Source of the DNA: Thermacetogenium phaeum DSM 12270
GTDB taxonomy: Bacteria > Bacillota > DSM-12270 > Thermacetogeniales > Thermacetogeniaceae
NCBI RefSeq assembly: GCF_000305935.1
Contig: NC_018870.1
Location: forward strand, 1,195,942-1,259,941
DNA length: 64,000 bases
Reading direction: 5' to 3'
In this document: one piece after another, positions 1 to 9,129 of the stretch
Layout of the letters: each line of letters opens with the position of its first letter
Position numbering within the stretch: position 1 is the stretch's first letter
Program-made: the position numbers and the translations under genes
Notes under the pieces: generated by a model
What the model was told of the DNA's origin: nothing
Database searches by the model: none
Seen by the model: the letters and a program-made list of their open reading frames with translations, nothing else

Positions 1-468
1 GATCTGTTTGATGGCCTGGTGGGCGCTTCTTTTGGGCCGGAACCCATAAGAGCAGCCCATGAAATCGGCTTCAAAGATGGGCTCAAGAACGATCAGACAG
101 GCCATTTGGGCCACCCGGTCCCGGATGGTGGGTATCCCCAGGGGTCTTAATCCCCCGTTGGCTTTGGGGATGTACACCCGCCTGATGGGCTGGGGGTGGT
201 ATTGCTTTTCCCGGAGTTCTTTCTCCAGGCTGGCCAGGAAGGCCTCTACGCCTTCACCTTTTTCGATGTCTTCGAAGCTTCTTCCATCTACTCCCGGTGC
301 ACCGCCGTTTTGCTTACAGCGGCGCCAGGCTTCTTTCAGAATGTCTGACCGGTAGATTTTGTCGTAGAGGCTGTAGAACCGGAACTCCTTCTCTCGCTTG
401 GCTTTGATGTAGAGCTTGCGCTGGAAAGTGCGGACGGTATCTTCATCCCGTAGTAGTCCGGTGGACAA
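1..468 (-). CDS. ltrA: Group II intron reverse transcriptase/maturase (LtrA type), N-terminal part
   Basis: Reverse transcriptase/maturase that helps its host intron splice and retrohome. The minus-strand translation begins at a TTG (466-468) preceded by a good AGGAGG site seven bases upstream, and runs off the left edge of the window. Visible RT landmarks are [41 protein letters not shown] and a stretch ending [16 protein letters not shown], which are the RT-0 to RT-2/3 blocks of bacterial intron RTs. The catalytic YADD box and the X and En domains lie beyond the edge, so activity cannot be judged. It sits inside the intron whose 5' RNA domains occupy 469-974. Confidence 0.93.
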   Translation of the reverse strand, partial: MSTGLLRDEDTVRTFQRKLYIKAKREKEFRFYSLYDKIYRSDILKEAWRRCKQNGGAPGVDGRSFEDIEKGEGVEAFLASLEKELREKQYHPQPIRRVYIPKANGGLRPLGIPTIRDRVAQMACLIVLEPIFEADFMGCSYGFRPKRSAHQAIKQI

Positions 469-974
469 TCGGAGTCCTCCTTTTCATGCAAGCGTTGGTG
501 AAGCAGCGCCCCTTCCCTCCGGCAAGTTATGCTGTCCTGCCTTCCCTGGTACTATAGGCGCCTCCGACTCCCGACGGCGCAGGTCAGAACTTCAGCTCTT
601 CACCTTATATCTGACCCCTGGGTTGCCATCCCGACGCCGCCGGGTCTCCCGAGTTCCCGGGTCATGCTTTGAAGACGTGCCGCCCCTAATCACCACGGCT
701 GCTCCCGCCGTTTCTTCCTCCCGTTGCTCCACAGCGGATGACAGGCTTCCCCATTATGGGGCAAGGTCGCCAGCAGCAACTGCGTTTTCGAGGCCACCTC
801 GGGTTCACTTGCGTTACGGCCCGCCTTCCGTCTCGATCCTTGCGGACCTTTGTCAGGCAGCTTGGCGTTTCGGGTTACCCCTGCCCGCCTGCCTCAGACT
901 TCGCGGCGAACGGGAAATTACCGCGGTGGGCACTTTTCAGCCCACTAGCATAATCCGAGCTTGGCTCGGCGCAC
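469..974 (-). ncRNA. Group II intron, 5' ribozyme domains
   Basis: Non-coding minus-strand leader of about 500 bases between a GTGCGCC start (5' end at 974; a second GTGCG at 988 is an alternative) and the intron RT start. The GUGYG 5' end, the highly structured GC-rich sequence and an RT reading frame directly downstream match domains I-III of a bacterial group II intron. The 3' half of the intron is outside the window. The 5' splice site falls about ten bases beyond the end of the neighbouring IS1634-type element. Confidence 0.75.
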
Positions 975-983
975 CCCACATTT

Positions 984-2859
984 CGCACCCTGAAATGAAA
1001 ACGACCTTTAATTTTATGATGGCTAAAAATGGCAACTAATAAAAGCTAGTTGGCATAAGGAGACCTCCCATAATTCGTACCGCAGTAAATCTCTTCACTG
1101 AAACCGGCAAGATGCAAAAGCCGGCGGATATCTTCGGTCCACTGGTTCTCCGGAACCTGATGGATAAAACCGGAATCGGTTTCAATAGTGGCTATGGTAA
1201 GGGGTTTCAGCATCTCCAGCAGCATTGTCCCCGTTGGGCTGAAAGACTTGCGCTTCCCGGGGATCGCCAAAGGCTTACTTTCTTTGGCGAGATTACGCCG
1301 CACCCGGCGCTGCAGCAGGGCATAAATCAGTAAGGCCATCAGGAAGACATAGCCTATAGCCACCACCCGTTCCGGGTTCTTGACGTAAATCCCATCCACA
1401 TAAACCGGATTCTTCAGGAAGCGGAAAGACAGTTCTACTGCAGTCTGGTTTTTGTATTCCCGCAGCACATCAGCGGGAGAAAGCTCTTTATCATCAAGAA
1501 TGTTCGTAATCAACACGAAAGTAGCGGCTTTTGCCTTGAGCTCCTTGACAAACTCCTCATTGACAGAGACCAGAGAGGGAACCACGCGATAATAGGTCTG
1601 ATAGTTCACCGGCTCACCCTTGCGAGGCCGCCCCACCCGGCGCTTGATCACCTGCTCCTCTTTGATTTCGGTCTTCAATTCAAAGAGCGGTGAAGCGTGC
1701 TTTGCCAAAAAGATCTCCAGTTCTTTTTTGGCATCGGCCTCGCAGAAGAATTTCCTTTTAGCAAGCTCATCACAGGCAGAAAGCAGCTCCGACTTCCTGG
1801 TTTCGATCATCTTCTTGATGCTTTTCTCTTTCTTCTTGTCCAGGGATGAGGAGTGCACTACGATGAACCGGTAGGTGTGGCCGTTGAGTTCCCTGACCGC
1901 CTGCTGGATCCTGTAAACTGCGGCATCCTTTTTCTGTACGAGACTGCCCAGGTGCTGCCACCGGTTCTCCGACCATGCCCAGTCTTTCAGTTCGGCGGAG
2001 ATGCTGAAAGTTTCCGGCAGCCGTGAAATGAAGGGAATCTTCTTTTCAAACAGGAGATCAAGGTTGTCATTGGTGACCAGGGCTGAATCAGCAACGTAGA
2101 TTCTTTTGCCGCTATCGCAAGGCAGCATGGCTTGCAGCCGGTCAAGGACCTCTTTATTCCATTTCTTATCGCTCATGTTGCCGTCACGCATTTCCCCAAA
2201 GATGGGGATCCCTTCGCCGGTAGTGATGAGGCCGTAAAGAAACTGCTTCAGGTCAGGGCGGCGGTCTTTGCTGTAGCCGTAGGTGATGTCGAGTAAATGG
2301 TTATCTTCATCTTCCCAGTCGTACTCTCCGGCAACTGAGATGGAAGTGGTATCGGCATGAACAACTCTGGTTTCAATCCGGTGCACTTTAATGGCCGATA
2401 AGGCCAGAGCCAGGTAAACCCTGTTGGGATGGGCTTTGGCCAGTTTGGTAAGGGCTCTGCCCAGGGCATCATCATTGAACGCATCAGCGGTTATCCCCTC
2501 ACCGAAGAGCACGCTGAGGTTCATTTCACGATAGAACTCTTCCACCCGGTAGAGAGGTTTTCTGGCCGTCAGGACGTTGATGACGAGCGCCTCAATCAGT
2601 GTACCGGGAGACAGGCGGCACTGCTTTGGATCCCACGTAACCATCTCATCGATGATGTCTCTGAGTTTAATCTCCCGGCAAAAGGCTGCAACCAACGGGG
2701 CAGCACCGGCATTCAGGATCTTGAATTTGGGTATGAGGCTTCTCATTCGAAATTCCCCCGATTATTGTCATTAGGGGAAAATTCGCGGAATTTTCTGGAA
2801 TTCCTCCTTGCTCTGAAAATTTTTTTAAAAATTTTTTCTTAATGAAATGGCAGGGTGCG
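984..2859 (-). mobile_element. IS1634-type (IS4 superfamily) insertion sequence, copy 1
   Basis: One long transposase gene bounded by short inverted ends: CGCACCCTG at 984-992 and its complement CAGGGTGCG at 2851-2859. The outer halves of the repeats diverge. I cannot see a target duplication; the group II intron inserted beside the low end may have disturbed it. It is a different subtype from the two related copies at 11196 and 36750. Confidence 0.7.
1046..2746 (-). CDS. IS1634-family DDE transposase
   Basis: DDE transposase of 566 residues, full length for the IS1634 family of the IS4 superfamily. The N-terminal region (about 1-100) carries the DUF4277-like helical segment (LSPGTLIEALVINVL). 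The first catalytic aspartate lies in VVHADTTSISV, the second region in YVADSALVT, and the acidic C-terminal part in NQTAVELSFRFLKNPVYVDG. A Lys-rich insertion (about 290-350) and the GRPRKGEPVNYQTYYRV block are typical of the family. ATG start with a GGGGGAA ribosome site upstream. The frame is intact, unlike the two other IS1634-type genes in the window, so this is the best candidate for an active copy. Confidence 0.92.
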   Translation of the reverse strand: MRSLIPKFKILNAGAAPLVAAFCREIKLRDIIDEMVTWDPKQCRLSPGTLIEALVINVLTARKPLYRVEEFYREMNLSVLFGEGITADAFNDDALGRALTKLAKAHPNRVYLALALSAIKVHRIETRVVHADTTSISVAGEYDWEDEDNHLLDITYGYSKDRRPDLKQFLYGLITTGEGIPIFGEMRDGNMSDKKWNKEVLDRLQAMLPCDSGKRIYVADSALVTNDNLDLLFEKKIPFISRLPETFSISAELKDWAWSENRWQHLGSLVQKKDAAVYRIQQAVRELNGHTYRFIVVHSSSLDKKKEKSIKKMIETRKSELLSACDELAKRKFFCEADAKKELEIFLAKHASPLFELKTEIKEEQVIKRRVGRPRKGEPVNYQTYYRVVPSLVSVNEEFVKELKAKAATFVLITNILDDKELSPADVLREYKNQTAVELSFRFLKNPVYVDGIYVKNPERVVAIGYVFLMALLIYALLQRRVRRNLAKESKPLAIPGKRKSFSPTGTMLLEMLKPLTIATIETDSGFIHQVPENQWTEDIRRLLHLAGFSEEIYCGTNYGRSPYAN

Positions 2860-3000
2860 GAAGATGGGATTTAAAATTTCTTGAGGTGGATTTTGGGATT
2901 TCGGAATTGGGCACTGTTCGGTTACAAGGGGTCCGCATAAAACACGAGAGGAAAGAGAAGAATGTAAAAGACAAAACGAGGACAGGGGGGAATCTGATAG

Positions 3001-4041
3001 ATGCCTGAACTGAGGCAGGATCCTGTCACCAAAAAGTGGGTGGTTATTGCAATAGAACGCAGTAAAAGACCCTTTGACTTTCCGGTTCGGCAGGAAAACA
3101 TAAAGGGCGGCAATTGTCCTTTTTGTGTCGGAAATGAGGATAAAACTCCGCCGGAGATTATGGCCTTTCGGGAGGAGGGAACAGAACCGGATACACCGGG
3201 ATGGTGGGTAAGGGTTGTTCCGAACAAGTTTCCTGCCCTGGACCCCAAGTTAAATGAAGCTCCGGAGCAAAACTTTTATCTGAAGATGCCGGGTGCCGGT
3301 GTTCACGAGGTGCTGATCGAATCACCGGACCATGATTCATCTCTGGATAAACATTCATCACATCAGGTAAGAGAGATATTCAAGGCCTGGCGCGCCCGCT
3401 ACCAGGCACTGATTAACAGAGAGCCCCTTAAATACGTCCAGATTTTCAAAAACGAGGGCTCTATTGCCGGCGCCTCACTGTCTCATCCCCACAGTCAGCT
3501 GATAGCGACTCCACTGGTACCTCCGGTGATCGCCGAAGAATTGAAAGGGACACAGGAGTACTATGGAGATAAAGGGAAATGTCTTTATTGCGATATGATC
3601 TCCCAGGAACTGCGGGAAAAAGCACGTATTGCAGTTGAGAATGATGATTTTCTGTCTTTTTGCCCTTTTGCATCGCGGTTTCCTTTTGAGACCTGGATCA
3701 TGCCGAAGTGGCACCAGCCTGGGTTTGAGATGATTGATGACGGTATGCTCAGCAGCTTAAGTGAGATCGTCCAGAAAACAGTACAAAAAATCACCGGCAC
3801 CCTAAACAACCCACCTTATAATATTGTTCTGCATGCGGCACCTGCGGGTTATAATGATGTCGCTTTTTACCACTGGCATCTGGAGATTTTGCCGCGCCTT
3901 ACAATTGTTGCCGGCTTCGAGTGGGGCACCGGAATTATTATCAATCCTACGCCACCTGAGGCGGCGGCGGAATACTTAAGAAATTATGATAACGAGAAAA
4001 ATGCTGAAAAGGAGAGATTGTCATGGCAGCAGATTCATTAA
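3001..4041 (+). CDS. galT: Galactose-1-phosphate uridylyltransferase-like protein
   Basis: HIT-superfamily nucleotidyltransferase of 346 residues. GalT exchanges UMP between UDP-glucose and galactose-1-phosphate (Leloir pathway). Visible are the CPFC zinc pair near residue 39, a second Cys pair (CLYCDMI, about 199), the active-site HPHSQ at 162-166 in place of the usual HPHGQ, and a C-terminal HWHLEILPR zinc/substrate motif. ATG start eight bases after AGGGGGG. It overlaps glgA by 19 bases, so the two are co-translated. With no galK or galE here, the glgA partner and the Ser in HPHSQ leave open a role on another sugar nucleotide such as ADP-glucose (inference). Confidence 0.85.
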   Translation: MPELRQDPVTKKWVVIAIERSKRPFDFPVRQENIKGGNCPFCVGNEDKTPPEIMAFREEGTEPDTPGWWVRVVPNKFPALDPKLNEAPEQNFYLKMPGAGVHEVLIESPDHDSSLDKHSSHQVREIFKAWRARYQALINREPLKYVQIFKNEGSIAGASLSHPHSQLIATPLVPPVIAEELKGTQEYYGDKGKCLYCDMISQELREKARIAVENDDFLSFCPFASRFPFETWIMPKWHQPGFEMIDDGMLSSLSEIVQKTVQKITGTLNNPPYNIVLHAAPAGYNDVAFYHWHLEILPRLTIVAGFEWGTGIIINPTPPEAAAEYLRNYDNEKNAEKERLSWQQIH

Positions 4042-5489
4042 GAATCCTGTTCGTTTCAGCTGAAGTTGCTCCCTTTGCAAAAACCGGCGGCCTGGCCGAT
4101 GTGGCAGGATCCCTTCCTAAGGCATTAAAGAGGGCCGGTCATGACGTGCGGATCGCCATGCCTAGATACAAGCAGATAACGGAAGGCGAATATCTGCTGG
4201 ATTACCCTGTAGAAATGGACCATCACCTGGAAACGGGGATAATTAGAAAAACCATGATCAGGGGAAATGATGTTCCGGTCTATCTGATAGACAACTATAA
4301 ATATTTCTACCGCGATGGTATCTACGGTTTTCCCGATGAGGCTGAGCGCTACAATTTTTTCTGCAAAGCCGTTCTCAATATGCTGCCGCAGGTAGATTTT
4401 CAACCGGATGTCATTCACTGCAATGACTGGCACTGCGGACTGATTCCTTTAAGTTTGCAGACAAAATACGCAGAAGATCCTTTCTACCGGAGAATTGCCA
4501 CCCTCTTCTCCATCCATAATCTCCAATACCAGGGCATATTTCCTAAGAACGTTTTGCGGCTTATCGGTTTAGGGGAAGAGTTCTTTAATCCGGAGCGCCT
4601 GGAGTTTTACGGCCAGGTCAACTTCATGAAGGCCGGGATCCTATATGCGGACGTTATCAATACTGTTAGCAATAAGTATGCCCTGGAAATACAGACGCCG
4701 GAGTTTGGAGAGCGCCTGGACGGATTGCTCCGCAAAAGATCTCAGGACCTTTACGGGATAGTCAACGGGATCGATTATGAAGAAATGAACCCGGAAACAG
4801 ATCCTTCAATCTACCAAAACTATGGAATTAAGACTCTGGATTTGAAAAAAAAGAATAAATATGCTCTTCAAAAGGAAATGGGGCTTCCGGTAGAGGACAC
4901 ACCTCTTTTGGGGATCATCACCCGCCTGGTAGGACAGAAGGGGCTTGATCTCATCGCCGATGTCTTTGATCAGCTGATGAGCCTGGGGGTTCAGTTCGTC
5001 CTGCTCGGAAGTGGAGAGGATTACTATCAAAAGCTATTTTCCGAATTAAAAATGAAGTACCAGCAACAGGCGGCCATTAATCTCGGCTTTAATGCGGAGT
5101 TAGCTCAAAAAATCTACGCCGGAGCTGACGTCTTCTTAATGCCGTCCCGCTTTGAACCCTGCGGCCTCAGCCAGATGATCAGCCTGAGGTACGGAACAAT
5201 TCCGGTAGTTCGTGAGGTAGGGGGGCTGGCAGATACGATAACGAACTATAATGAACAGACGGGAACAGGCAACGGGTTCTCCTTCAAACCTTATGAACCA
5301 GGTGCCTTCCTGGAAGCCATTAAACGCGCCCTGAAGATCTATCGTCAGCAGCCCGAACAGTGGAGGCGCTTGATGATTCGGGCGATGCAAAGCGATTTCT
5401 CCTGGGACCGGTCGGCCGGGGAGTATGTCAAACTCTACCGCAAGGCTATGGAAAAAAACCAAAACACCCGGTATCGAATGGTGGTTTAG
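4023..5489 (+). CDS. glgA: Glycogen synthase (ADP-glucose)
   Basis: GT5-family starch/glycogen synthase of 488 residues, the family's usual length. It transfers glucose from ADP-glucose to the non-reducing end of an alpha-1,4-glucan in the cytoplasm. The N-terminal KTGGLADV motif (near residue 20) is the ADP-glucose-binding signature. HCNDWHCGL and FSIHNLQYQG follow, and the C-terminal GT-B half has RLVGQKGLDL, the phosphate-binding PSRFEPCGLSQ and GGLADT. The start overlaps the end of galT, indicating one operon. Its stop codon lies in the loop of a hairpin (5464-5502) shared with the convergent PBP gene. Confidence 0.95.
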   Translation: MAADSLRILFVSAEVAPFAKTGGLADVAGSLPKALKRAGHDVRIAMPRYKQITEGEYLLDYPVEMDHHLETGIIRKTMIRGNDVPVYLIDNYKYFYRDGIYGFPDEAERYNFFCKAVLNMLPQVDFQPDVIHCNDWHCGLIPLSLQTKYAEDPFYRRIATLFSIHNLQYQGIFPKNVLRLIGLGEEFFNPERLEFYGQVNFMKAGILYADVINTVSNKYALEIQTPEFGERLDGLLRKRSQDLYGIVNGIDYEEMNPETDPSIYQNYGIKTLDLKKKNKYALQKEMGLPVEDTPLLGIITRLVGQKGLDLIADVFDQLMSLGVQFVLLGSGEDYYQKLFSELKMKYQQQAAINLGFNAELAQKIYAGADVFLMPSRFEPCGLSQMISLRYGTIPVVREVGGLADTITNYNEQTGTGNGFSFKPYEPGAFLEAIKRALKIYRQQPEQWRRLMIRAMQSDFSWDRSAGEYVKLYRKAMEKNQNTRYRMVV

Positions 5490-5502
5490 GGATACCGGGT
5501 GT
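5464..5502 (-). terminator. Rho-independent terminator for the PBP gene
   Basis: A 12-bp perfect stem (ACACCCGGTATC / GATACCGGGTGT) with a 15-base loop. Read on the minus strand it is followed by TTTTGGTTTTTTT, so it terminates the PBP transcript. On the plus strand it lies over the glgA stop codon without a T-run. Confidence 0.8.
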
Positions 5503-5522
5503 AGTAAACACTAATTAGAGTG

Positions 5523-7967
5523 TCATTCAGGGGGAGTCTTGTTCCTTCTTTGATTGAGGTTGAGAAGATCGATTTTCTGCACCTGGTGGTCGGGCAGCGG
5601 GCACCTTAGTTTAGGAGCCTCATCTGCTTTAAATTCTACCTCTTCAACAAACTCCGGAGGGCAGCCGCCGGTCTCCAAGAGTCCCGGAGTGTTTGCCAGA
5701 TAGAGAGTCCCATTGTGGCGCGGGTCGGTACACACCTTAAGAACGATCACATCATTTTCTCCGCTCCCGGGTCCGTGAATGTTGCAGGATTCTGTCGGCA
5801 GCTGATCTTCTCCATTCCCCCCTCTTTCTCCCTTTATAAATACTGCGCTGATTCTGTTGGGGCAATAGGGTGTTGCTAGCAGCCCGGAATCAGGGCAGAT
5901 CTCTGCCATGACATGGACATCACAGGTATCTTTGGGCTCTGTCCCCGCCACAAACAGTTCGCTGATTAAATGGTTCGGCGGGCAATAGGCATTGGGCAGT
6001 TTTCCCGACTTCAAGCAGATCGTTTTCCTGACAATATTACCCGGCCGCGGAAAGTCTCGAACCTGTAGCCCCTCGGTTGCCGTTTGCATGACAGCTTTCC
6101 AGACTAGCGCCGGGAAATAACCTCCTGCCGCACGCCGGTCCTGAATGCTTTTTTCTTTATCAAACCCCATCCAAACCGCACCTGTAAACTCGGGTGTGTA
6201 GCCTACGAACCAGATATCTACTGTATTTTCCGTGGTGCCGGTTTTGCCGGCAACGGGCCGGTTTAACTGCGCTCTCTGCCCTGTTCCGTCCTTAACGACC
6301 GTTCGCAACAGATCGGTCATGATATAGGCCGTTTGTTCTGACATGACGACCCGCTTCTGGGGCTTGGCGTCATAAAGAACGTTACCGTTGCGATCGAGAA
6401 TTTTGATCACCGCATGGGGTTTTATATAAACTCCCTGATTGGCGATGGTGCTGTAAGCCCCTGCCATTTCCAAAGGGGAAATGCCATAGGTGATTCCACC
6501 TAAAGCCAAGGAAAGGTTTCGGTCGCGCACCGGGTCGAGGCTTGTTATGCCGAACCGCTTGACGAATTCATAACCGTAATCTATACCGATATGGTTCAAA
6601 AGCCTTACTGCGTAGGTGTTGATGGACCACTGAACTGCCGTCCGCATAGGAATAAGTCCCCTGTATCTGCCGTCGTAATTGTGAAATGTTTTGTTTCCAA
6701 AGGTAACAGGGGAGTCCTCTAACACCATGGCCGTGGTGATGCCTTTTTCCAGAGCAGGAGCGTAAACTGCAAGGGGCTTAATGGCGGAACCCGGCTGGCG
6801 CTTGGCCTGAGTTGCTCTGTTGAATGACCGCTGCTGTGTGTACTTTCTTCCGCCTACCAGGGCGACAATTTCTCCGCTCTTGTTGTCGAGGAGCACCATC
6901 GCACCTTGTACCTGTTCTCCCTGCTGGTCTGCAGGAAAAAAGGAGCTATCGGCAAAAACCTCCTCCATTTTTTCCTGCACTTTTGGGTCCAGTGATGTGT
7001 AGATCTTCAAGCCTCCCCGATAGATCAGCGTCTGGCTGTCCTCATGTGAAAGCCCCTGCTCCTTAAGGATTTGCTCTGTTTCTGAGATTACATGATCTGT
7101 ATAGTAGGGATGATCGTAAGCAGAGGCAATTTCTCCTTCCTGGTACTTGAGCTTTTCTTTTTTGGCCTTTTCGGCCTCAGCGGGGGTAATTTTCCCGTAC
7201 TTAACCATCAAATCAAGAACCAGTTCTTGCCGCTTTTTCGCCAGTTCTTCACTATTGAAGGGGTTGTAATTGTTCGGACTCCGAACAATACCCGCCAAAA
7301 CGGCGCTTTCGGCTAAGGTCAGATCCTTGGCATTTTTATTGAAGTACAGCTGAGAGGCTGTTTGAATACCGTAAGCGCCATTACCGAAATAGATGCGATT
7401 CAGGTAGAACTCCAGAATTTCATCTTTCGAGTAGCGGCGCTCTACCTGTATGGCCAGAATCGCTTCCTGAATTTTGCGCTTGAAGGTTTTTTCAAATGTG
7501 AGGAAGGAATTCTTAACGAGCTGCTGAGTTATTGTGCTACCCCCCTGAGCTCCGAATCCTCCCTTGAGGTTGGCTATTAAAGCCCTTCCGATGGCCTCCA
7601 GATCCACCCCGTGGTGCTCGTAGAAGCGGTGATCCTCAGCCGCAATGAAGGCTTCGGGTAAGTAGGGGGGTAAATCCTTTAGAGATACCGGAGTGCGGTT
7701 TTCTTCCGCGAAGACCCTTGAGGCGGGGCGGCTGTTCTTGTCATAGATGATAGTTGATTCGCTTCCGGCCAACTTTTGCGGGTCCCACTCAGGCAGAGAG
7801 AAGACTGCTCCTGCGACATAGCCACAGCCGACACAGAGCAAGGCGATTCCCAAAATAACAGCAATCAGCAGCGCAATACGGAGAAAGCTCACTCTTTTTT
7901 TTCTCTTTTTCTTCCCCGAACTTTTTGTCTGTTGCGTTCCCATTTCCCTGTAGGGCATTTTGCTCAC
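5523..7967 (-). CDS. Class A penicillin-binding protein (bifunctional transglycosylase/transpeptidase)
   Basis: Builds and cross-links peptidoglycan at the outer face of the membrane. It has 814 residues: a basic cytoplasmic tail, one membrane anchor (about 27-52), a GT51 transglycosylase domain (EDHRFYEHHGVD, GGSTITQQLVKN, RRYSKDEILEFYLNRIYFG) and a transpeptidase domain with SxxK (GSAIKP), SxN (SIN in VQWSINTYAV) and KTGTTE. The C-terminal 150 residues contain several Cys pairs and a Pro-rich tail beyond the catalytic core, as in many Clostridia PBP1A proteins. It is followed upstream (minus strand) by a GntR-RCK regulator 23 bases away, so the two may share a transcript. Confidence 0.95.
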   Translation of the reverse strand: MSKMPYREMGTQQTKSSGKKKRKKRVSFLRIALLIAVILGIALLCVGCGYVAGAVFSLPEWDPQKLAGSESTIIYDKNSRPASRVFAEENRTPVSLKDLPPYLPEAFIAAEDHRFYEHHGVDLEAIGRALIANLKGGFGAQGGSTITQQLVKNSFLTFEKTFKRKIQEAILAIQVERRYSKDEILEFYLNRIYFGNGAYGIQTASQLYFNKNAKDLTLAESAVLAGIVRSPNNYNPFNSEELAKKRQELVLDLMVKYGKITPAEAEKAKKEKLKYQEGEIASAYDHPYYTDHVISETEQILKEQGLSHEDSQTLIYRGGLKIYTSLDPKVQEKMEEVFADSSFFPADQQGEQVQGAMVLLDNKSGEIVALVGGRKYTQQRSFNRATQAKRQPGSAIKPLAVYAPALEKGITTAMVLEDSPVTFGNKTFHNYDGRYRGLIPMRTAVQWSINTYAVRLLNHIGIDYGYEFVKRFGITSLDPVRDRNLSLALGGITYGISPLEMAGAYSTIANQGVYIKPHAVIKILDRNGNVLYDAKPQKRVVMSEQTAYIMTDLLRTVVKDGTGQRAQLNRPVAGKTGTTENTVDIWFVGYTPEFTGAVWMGFDKEKSIQDRRAAGGYFPALVWKAVMQTATEGLQVRDFPRPGNIVRKTICLKSGKLPNAYCPPNHLISELFVAGTEPKDTCDVHVMAEICPDSGLLATPYCPNRISAVFIKGERGGNGEDQLPTESCNIHGPGSGENDVIVLKVCTDPRHNGTLYLANTPGLLETGGCPPEFVEEVEFKADEAPKLRCPLPDHQVQKIDLLNLNQRRNKTPPE

Positions 7968-7990
7968 CCATTTCCTTTAAAGGCTAATGA

Positions 7991-8662
7991 TTACTCCGCG
8001 TTCTCCGTCAATTTCGAAGAGCCGGGAGAGCCTGTCAGTATGGACAGGTTCAATTCTTTGGATTGCCTAATGGCTTCTTCTGGAGCGACGACGGTAAGTA
8101 CATCGTTTTCCCTAATGATTGTATTCGCATCGGGAGAGACAAACTCCTTCCCGTCACGGCGGATCGCCAGGATTGTACCCCCGGTGCGGCTGCGAAACTG
8201 CGTTTCCCCAAGGTTTTTTCCGATGAGAGGGGAGCCGGGCTCAACGCGAAATTCATGAATGCGCTGAAATCTGGTGGCCATTTTAAAGGTATAATCGAGC
8301 AGCTCATCAGTCAAACGGATGATCTTCAGATCGAGTTTTCTGCGCTCTTCTAAATAAGTACCCAGCTGCTTTTGAATGTCTGACAGAATCTGGCGCTGGC
8401 CGTACTCGGCAAGGTAATTTTCGGCCGCTATGTGGGAACAGACAACAACGCCGATTCCCGGTTGAACTTTGACAACTTTTCGCTCTTCCAATATGGCCAG
8501 GGCGCGCCTGATTGTCTCCGGAGATACGTTGTATCTTCCTGCCAGATAAGAACGGCCGAATATTCGCTGGCCCTCCCGGTATTCCCCTCGAGCAATGCGG
8601 GTGGCGATGTCTACGGCGATTTTTACATAGCGGGCGGAACGGCGTTGAGTATCCTCAGGCAC
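7991..8662 (-). CDS. GntR-type HTH regulator with C-terminal RCK (TrkA-C) domain
   Basis: 223 residues in two domains. The winged-helix GntR domain (about 10-80) shows SYLAGRYNVSPETIRRALAI and VVKVQPGIGVVV. A coiled linker (85-135) leads to a TrkA-C/RCK_C domain (about 135-210) with VEPGSPLIGKNLGE and NTIIRENDVLTVVAP. This layout matches BusR-type repressors, in which the RCK_C domain binds cyclic di-AMP and controls osmolyte uptake; the role here is inferred. GTG start with GGAAGGATGA upstream. It lies directly upstream of the class A PBP, which would fit a link between turgor signalling and wall synthesis. The partner promoter cannot be assigned from sequence. Confidence 0.8.
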   Translation of the reverse strand: MPEDTQRRSARYVKIAVDIATRIARGEYREGQRIFGRSYLAGRYNVSPETIRRALAILEERKVVKVQPGIGVVVCSHIAAENYLAEYGQRQILSDIQKQLGTYLEERRKLDLKIIRLTDELLDYTFKMATRFQRIHEFRVEPGSPLIGKNLGETQFRSRTGGTILAIRRDGKEFVSPDANTIIRENDVLTVVAPEEAIRQSKELNLSILTGSPGSSKLTENAE

Positions 8663-8824
8663 CGGACGTCATCCTTCCCAGAAAATTAGATATAGATACT
8701 CTTCTAATGAAGTATAGCACATCGCTTGTTCTGCCGGAAGTTTTGATTTCGACGGATTTCAGGGCACCTGTTGAAAAACAGGCAGGTATCGGATATAATA
8801 TGAGCGTGCACAATAGAAGAAAAT

Positions 8825-8913
8825 GCCGAAGTGGCGGAACTGGCAGACGCGGCGGACTCAAAATCCGCTGAGGTTAGCCCCTCGTGTGGGTTCGACTCCC
8901 ACCTTCGGCACCA
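8825..8913 (+). tRNA. tRNA-Leu (anticodon CAA)
   Basis: 89-base class II tRNA with a 7-bp acceptor stem (GCCGAAG/CTTCGGC), anticodon loop CTCAAAA giving CAA, a long variable arm, the TTCGA T-loop and an encoded CCA (8911-8913). It is intact. Its 3' part from the anticodon stem onward is duplicated at 51143. A short hairpin (AAGGC/GCCTT) with a few Ts follows at 8922-8939. Confidence 0.97.
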
Positions 8914-8923
8914 GGAAATCCAA
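8853..8923 (+). repeat. attL: 71-bp direct repeat at the tRNA-Leu 3' end
   Basis: Begins in the tRNA anticodon stem (CGGACTCAAAATCCGC) and ends ten bases past the encoded CCA. It is identical, base for base, to 51143-51213. Identical copies at a tRNA 3' end and 42,290 bp downstream are the signature of tyrosine-integrase insertion. The repeat lets the island leave an intact tRNA here and a fragment at the far end. Confidence 0.93.
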
Positions 8924-8937
8924 GGCTTTGCGGCCTT

Positions 8938-9090
8938 TTAGGGCGGTGAGAAGTTGCCGTCCTTTTTCCTTTGTTTGGGGGAGTTGCCGCCCATTTGCCG
9001 CCCAAAAAGTTCTTCAAGGGCATCAGCAACTTCCTTCTGCAGGGTCGGGATGACGTGGGAGTAGGTGTCGAGGGCCATCTCCATCTGGCA
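8938..9090 (-). pseudogene. Tyrosine recombinase (phage integrase), C-terminal stub
   Basis: The minus-strand frame reads QMEMALDTYSHVIPTLQKEV, then ALEELFGRQMGG and a short Lys-rich tail to a stop at 8938. The LDTYSHV segment carries the nucleophilic tyrosine region of XerC/phage-type integrases. Everything upstream (the catalytic Arg-His-Arg portion and the N-terminal SAM-like domain) is missing; the frame runs into unrelated sequence next to an IS110 fragment. The stop lies 15 bases from attL, the normal place for the island's own integrase. The GRQMGG tail coding sequence recurs near attR. Confidence 0.8.
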
Positions 9091-9129
9091 GAAGGTACAG
9101 GAACCACAGCTTAATGCCAGGCTCCCACC

